From assembly GCA_016206955.1 (NCBI GenBank), contig JACQQO010000091.1:1-6715 (forward strand): 6,715 nucleotides of DNA, given 5' to 3'. Numbering within the stretch: position 1 is the stretch's first letter; every line of letters begins with the position of its first letter. The notes beneath the pieces were generated by a model, which was not told the DNA's origin, ran no database searches, and was given only the letters and a program-made list of their open reading frames with translations. Origin of the DNA: Candidatus Omnitrophota bacterium. Its GTDB lineage: Bacteria; Omnitrophota; Omnitrophia; Omnitrophales; Danuiimicrobiaceae. This document shows positions 5,721-6,715 of this stretch, piece after piece. The position numbers and the translations under genes are program-made.

Positions 5721-5786
5721 ATGAAAATGGGTTTTTCACAATGCCTAAGAGAAAACCGCTTTTTAAACGCGTCGTCCTCAAGCTAA
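5721..5786 (+). other. Out-of-frame 21-codon frame with a strong SD, overlapping the pyrH start
   Basis: GGAGG (5710-5714) lies 6 bases before ATG 5721. This frame (beginning MKMGFSQCLREN) runs past the pyrH ATG at 5741 in another frame and stops at TAA 5784-5786. The peptide has no recognisable family. The SD is formed by the arm of the right-hand hairpin of the intergenic element. It may be a chance product of that element, or a translated leader. Confidence 0.25.
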
Positions 5787-6460
5787 CCGGCGAATCTCTC
5801 CAAGGACGCAAAGGTGCAGGCGTTGACCTTAAGGTTGCCCGTTCAGTCGCCCGACAAATCAAGGAAGTCAAAGAACTGGGCGTGGACCTTGCTTGTGTCA
5901 TCGGCGGAGGCAATATTTTTCGCGGTCTCCATGCCGCAGAAGAAGGCATGGAACGGGTAACCGCAGATTATATCGGAATGCTCGCTACGGTGATCAATTC
6001 GCTTGCCCTTCAAGATGCGCTTGAGCAGGAAGGCGTTTTTACGCGGGTTCAGACGGCTATCGAAATTCAGCGTGTCGCCGAGCCCTATATTCGCCGCCGG
6101 GCGATTCGTCACTTGGAAAAAGGTCGTGTCGTTATCTTTGCCGCAGGAACGGGGAATCCCTATTTTTCAACCGACACGGCAGCTGCCTTGCGGGCGATCG
6201 AAATCGGCGCCGGCGCTATTTTAAAAGCTACCAAAGTGGACGGGGTTTATTCCAGCGATCCTCACGTGGATCCCAAAGCTAAAAAGTTTGATCACTTGAG
6301 ATATATTGATGTACTGAAAAAAAGGCTTCAAGTGATGGATGCCACCGCGATTTCGCTTTGCATGGATAACCGTCTTCCGATTATCGTTTTTGATTTGATG
6401 CGGCCCGGCAATATTAAACGCGTGGTCTTAGGAGAAAAAATCGGAACCAAAGTTTCATAA
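5741..6460 (+). CDS. pyrH: Uridylate kinase (UMP kinase)
   Basis: PyrH phosphorylates UMP to UDP with ATP in pyrimidine nucleotide synthesis. It is a cytoplasmic hexamer of the amino-acid-kinase fold, usually activated by GTP and inhibited by UTP. The 239 residues match the family. Seen: VVLKLTGESL at 11-20 (phosphate-binding Lys14 and G17), GGGNIFRG at 55-62, ADYIGMLAT at 75-83, GTGNPYFSTDTAA at 136-148 for UMP binding, KVDGVYSSDP at 165-174 for ATP binding, and MDATAISLCMDN at 199-210. ATG 5741 is the first start in frame after a TAA at 5717, and no well-placed SD precedes it. The only SD-like GGAGG (5710-5714) lies 26 bases upstream, in a hairpin stem. It follows tsf by 118 bases and precedes frr by 18, in the conserved order. 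Confidence 0.97.
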   Translation: MPKRKPLFKRVVLKLTGESLQGRKGAGVDLKVARSVARQIKEVKELGVDLACVIGGGNIFRGLHAAEEGMERVTADYIGMLATVINSLALQDALEQEGVFTRVQTAIEIQRVAEPYIRRRAIRHLEKGRVVIFAAGTGNPYFSTDTAAALRAIEIGAGAILKATKVDGVYSSDPHVDPKAKKFDHLRYIDVLKKRLQVMDATAISLCMDNRLPIIVFDLMRPGNIKRVVLGEKIGTKVS

Positions 6461-6478
6461 CCGAAACAAATTTCTGTC

Positions 6479-6715
6479 ATGGTTCAGACCATTGATCATA
6501 CAAAGTCGATCATGCAAGATGCAGAGCATAAGATGCAAAAAACCGTCGATGCCGTTTGTCTGGAATTTCAAAGTCTGCATACAGGCCGTGCCTCTGTAAC
6601 CTTGGTTGAAGGCCTTAAAGTTGATTATTACAACACGCTTACTCCGCTGAAAGGACTTGCATCCATTTCAACACCTGATTCAAAGACGATTGTGATTCAG
6701 CCGTGGGATGTTTCG
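6479..6715 (+). CDS. frr: Ribosome recycling factor, 5' part (cut by window end)
   Basis: RRF, together with EF-G, splits the post-termination ribosome. The first 79 residues are present and the frame is open at the window edge; the full protein is normally about 185 residues. Seen: an N-terminal helix of domain I with the LHTGRAS stretch at 33-39 (commonly LRTGRAS, so His replaces the usual Arg34), then the domain II start KVDYYNTLTPLKGLASIS at 47-64 (commonly YYG-TPL) and IQPWD at 73-77. ATG 6479 fits the family N-terminus and follows the pyrH stop by 18 bases. No SD is visible. Position after pyrH is the usual one. Confidence 0.95.
   Translation, partial: MVQTIDHTKSIMQDAEHKMQKTVDAVCLEFQSLHTGRASVTLVEGLKVDYYNTLTPLKGLASISTPDSKTIVIQPWDVS

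Noticed and set aside
5644..5949. Minus-strand reading frame of 101 codons across the tsf-pyrH gap
   Set aside because: It is antisense to pyrH and its end is translated repeat (Pro/Gly/His-rich), a known source of false genes.

Overview
The window looks like a piece of a chromosome from a Gram-negative (LPS-making) bacterium of moderate GC content. Every gene is a core housekeeping gene. I see no mobile element, phage gene, CRISPR array, tRNA or rRNA. The combination of lipid A genes, a Gfo/Idh/MocA oxidoreductase fused by overlap to lpxB, a short Thermus-length EF-Ts, mostly absent Shine-Dalgarno (SD) sites and a G/C-rich hairpin repeat between genes suggests an uncultured lineage such as Omnitrophota. 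That placement is inference only and needs a phylogeny.

Left part (1-2107, minus strand): a two-gene unit read leftwards. It comprises a Gfo/Idh/MocA-family NAD(P)-dependent oxidoreductase (2107-1148) followed by lpxB, lipid-A-disaccharide synthase (1158-7), with an 11-base overlap. Middle (2191-3972, plus strand): a divergently transcribed MsbA-type ABC exporter, the flippase that would move the finished lipid A core across the inner membrane. The 83-base gap between the two units holds a perfect 9-base inverted repeat. It reads as the same promoter (TTGTAT, 17 bases, TACAAT with an upstream TGn) on both strands, so synthesis and export of lipid A may be fired from one symmetric site.

Right part (about 4003-6715, plus strand): the classic rpsB-tsf-pyrH-frr cluster (ribosomal protein S2, EF-Ts, UMP kinase, ribosome recycling factor; frr is cut by the window end). 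A good extended -10 promoter lies at 4003-4030, followed by a leader of about 86 nt with a hairpin and a perfect AGGAGG. The reading frame of rpsB contains no ATG, GTG or TTG at the expected position. The codon that aligns with the usual initiator methionine is ATT at 4123, so this S2 gene appears to use the rare AUU start. The tsf-pyrH gap holds an element with two perfect GC-rich hairpins and a G-quadruplex pattern, and the right hairpin contains the only SD-like sequence near pyrH.

The strongest leads are the AUU start of rpsB, the symmetric divergent promoter, the hairpin/G-quadruplex element before pyrH, and the possible GnnA role of the oxidoreductase (3-amino lipid A). No gene of unknown family is present, so I do not claim a new multi-gene system.
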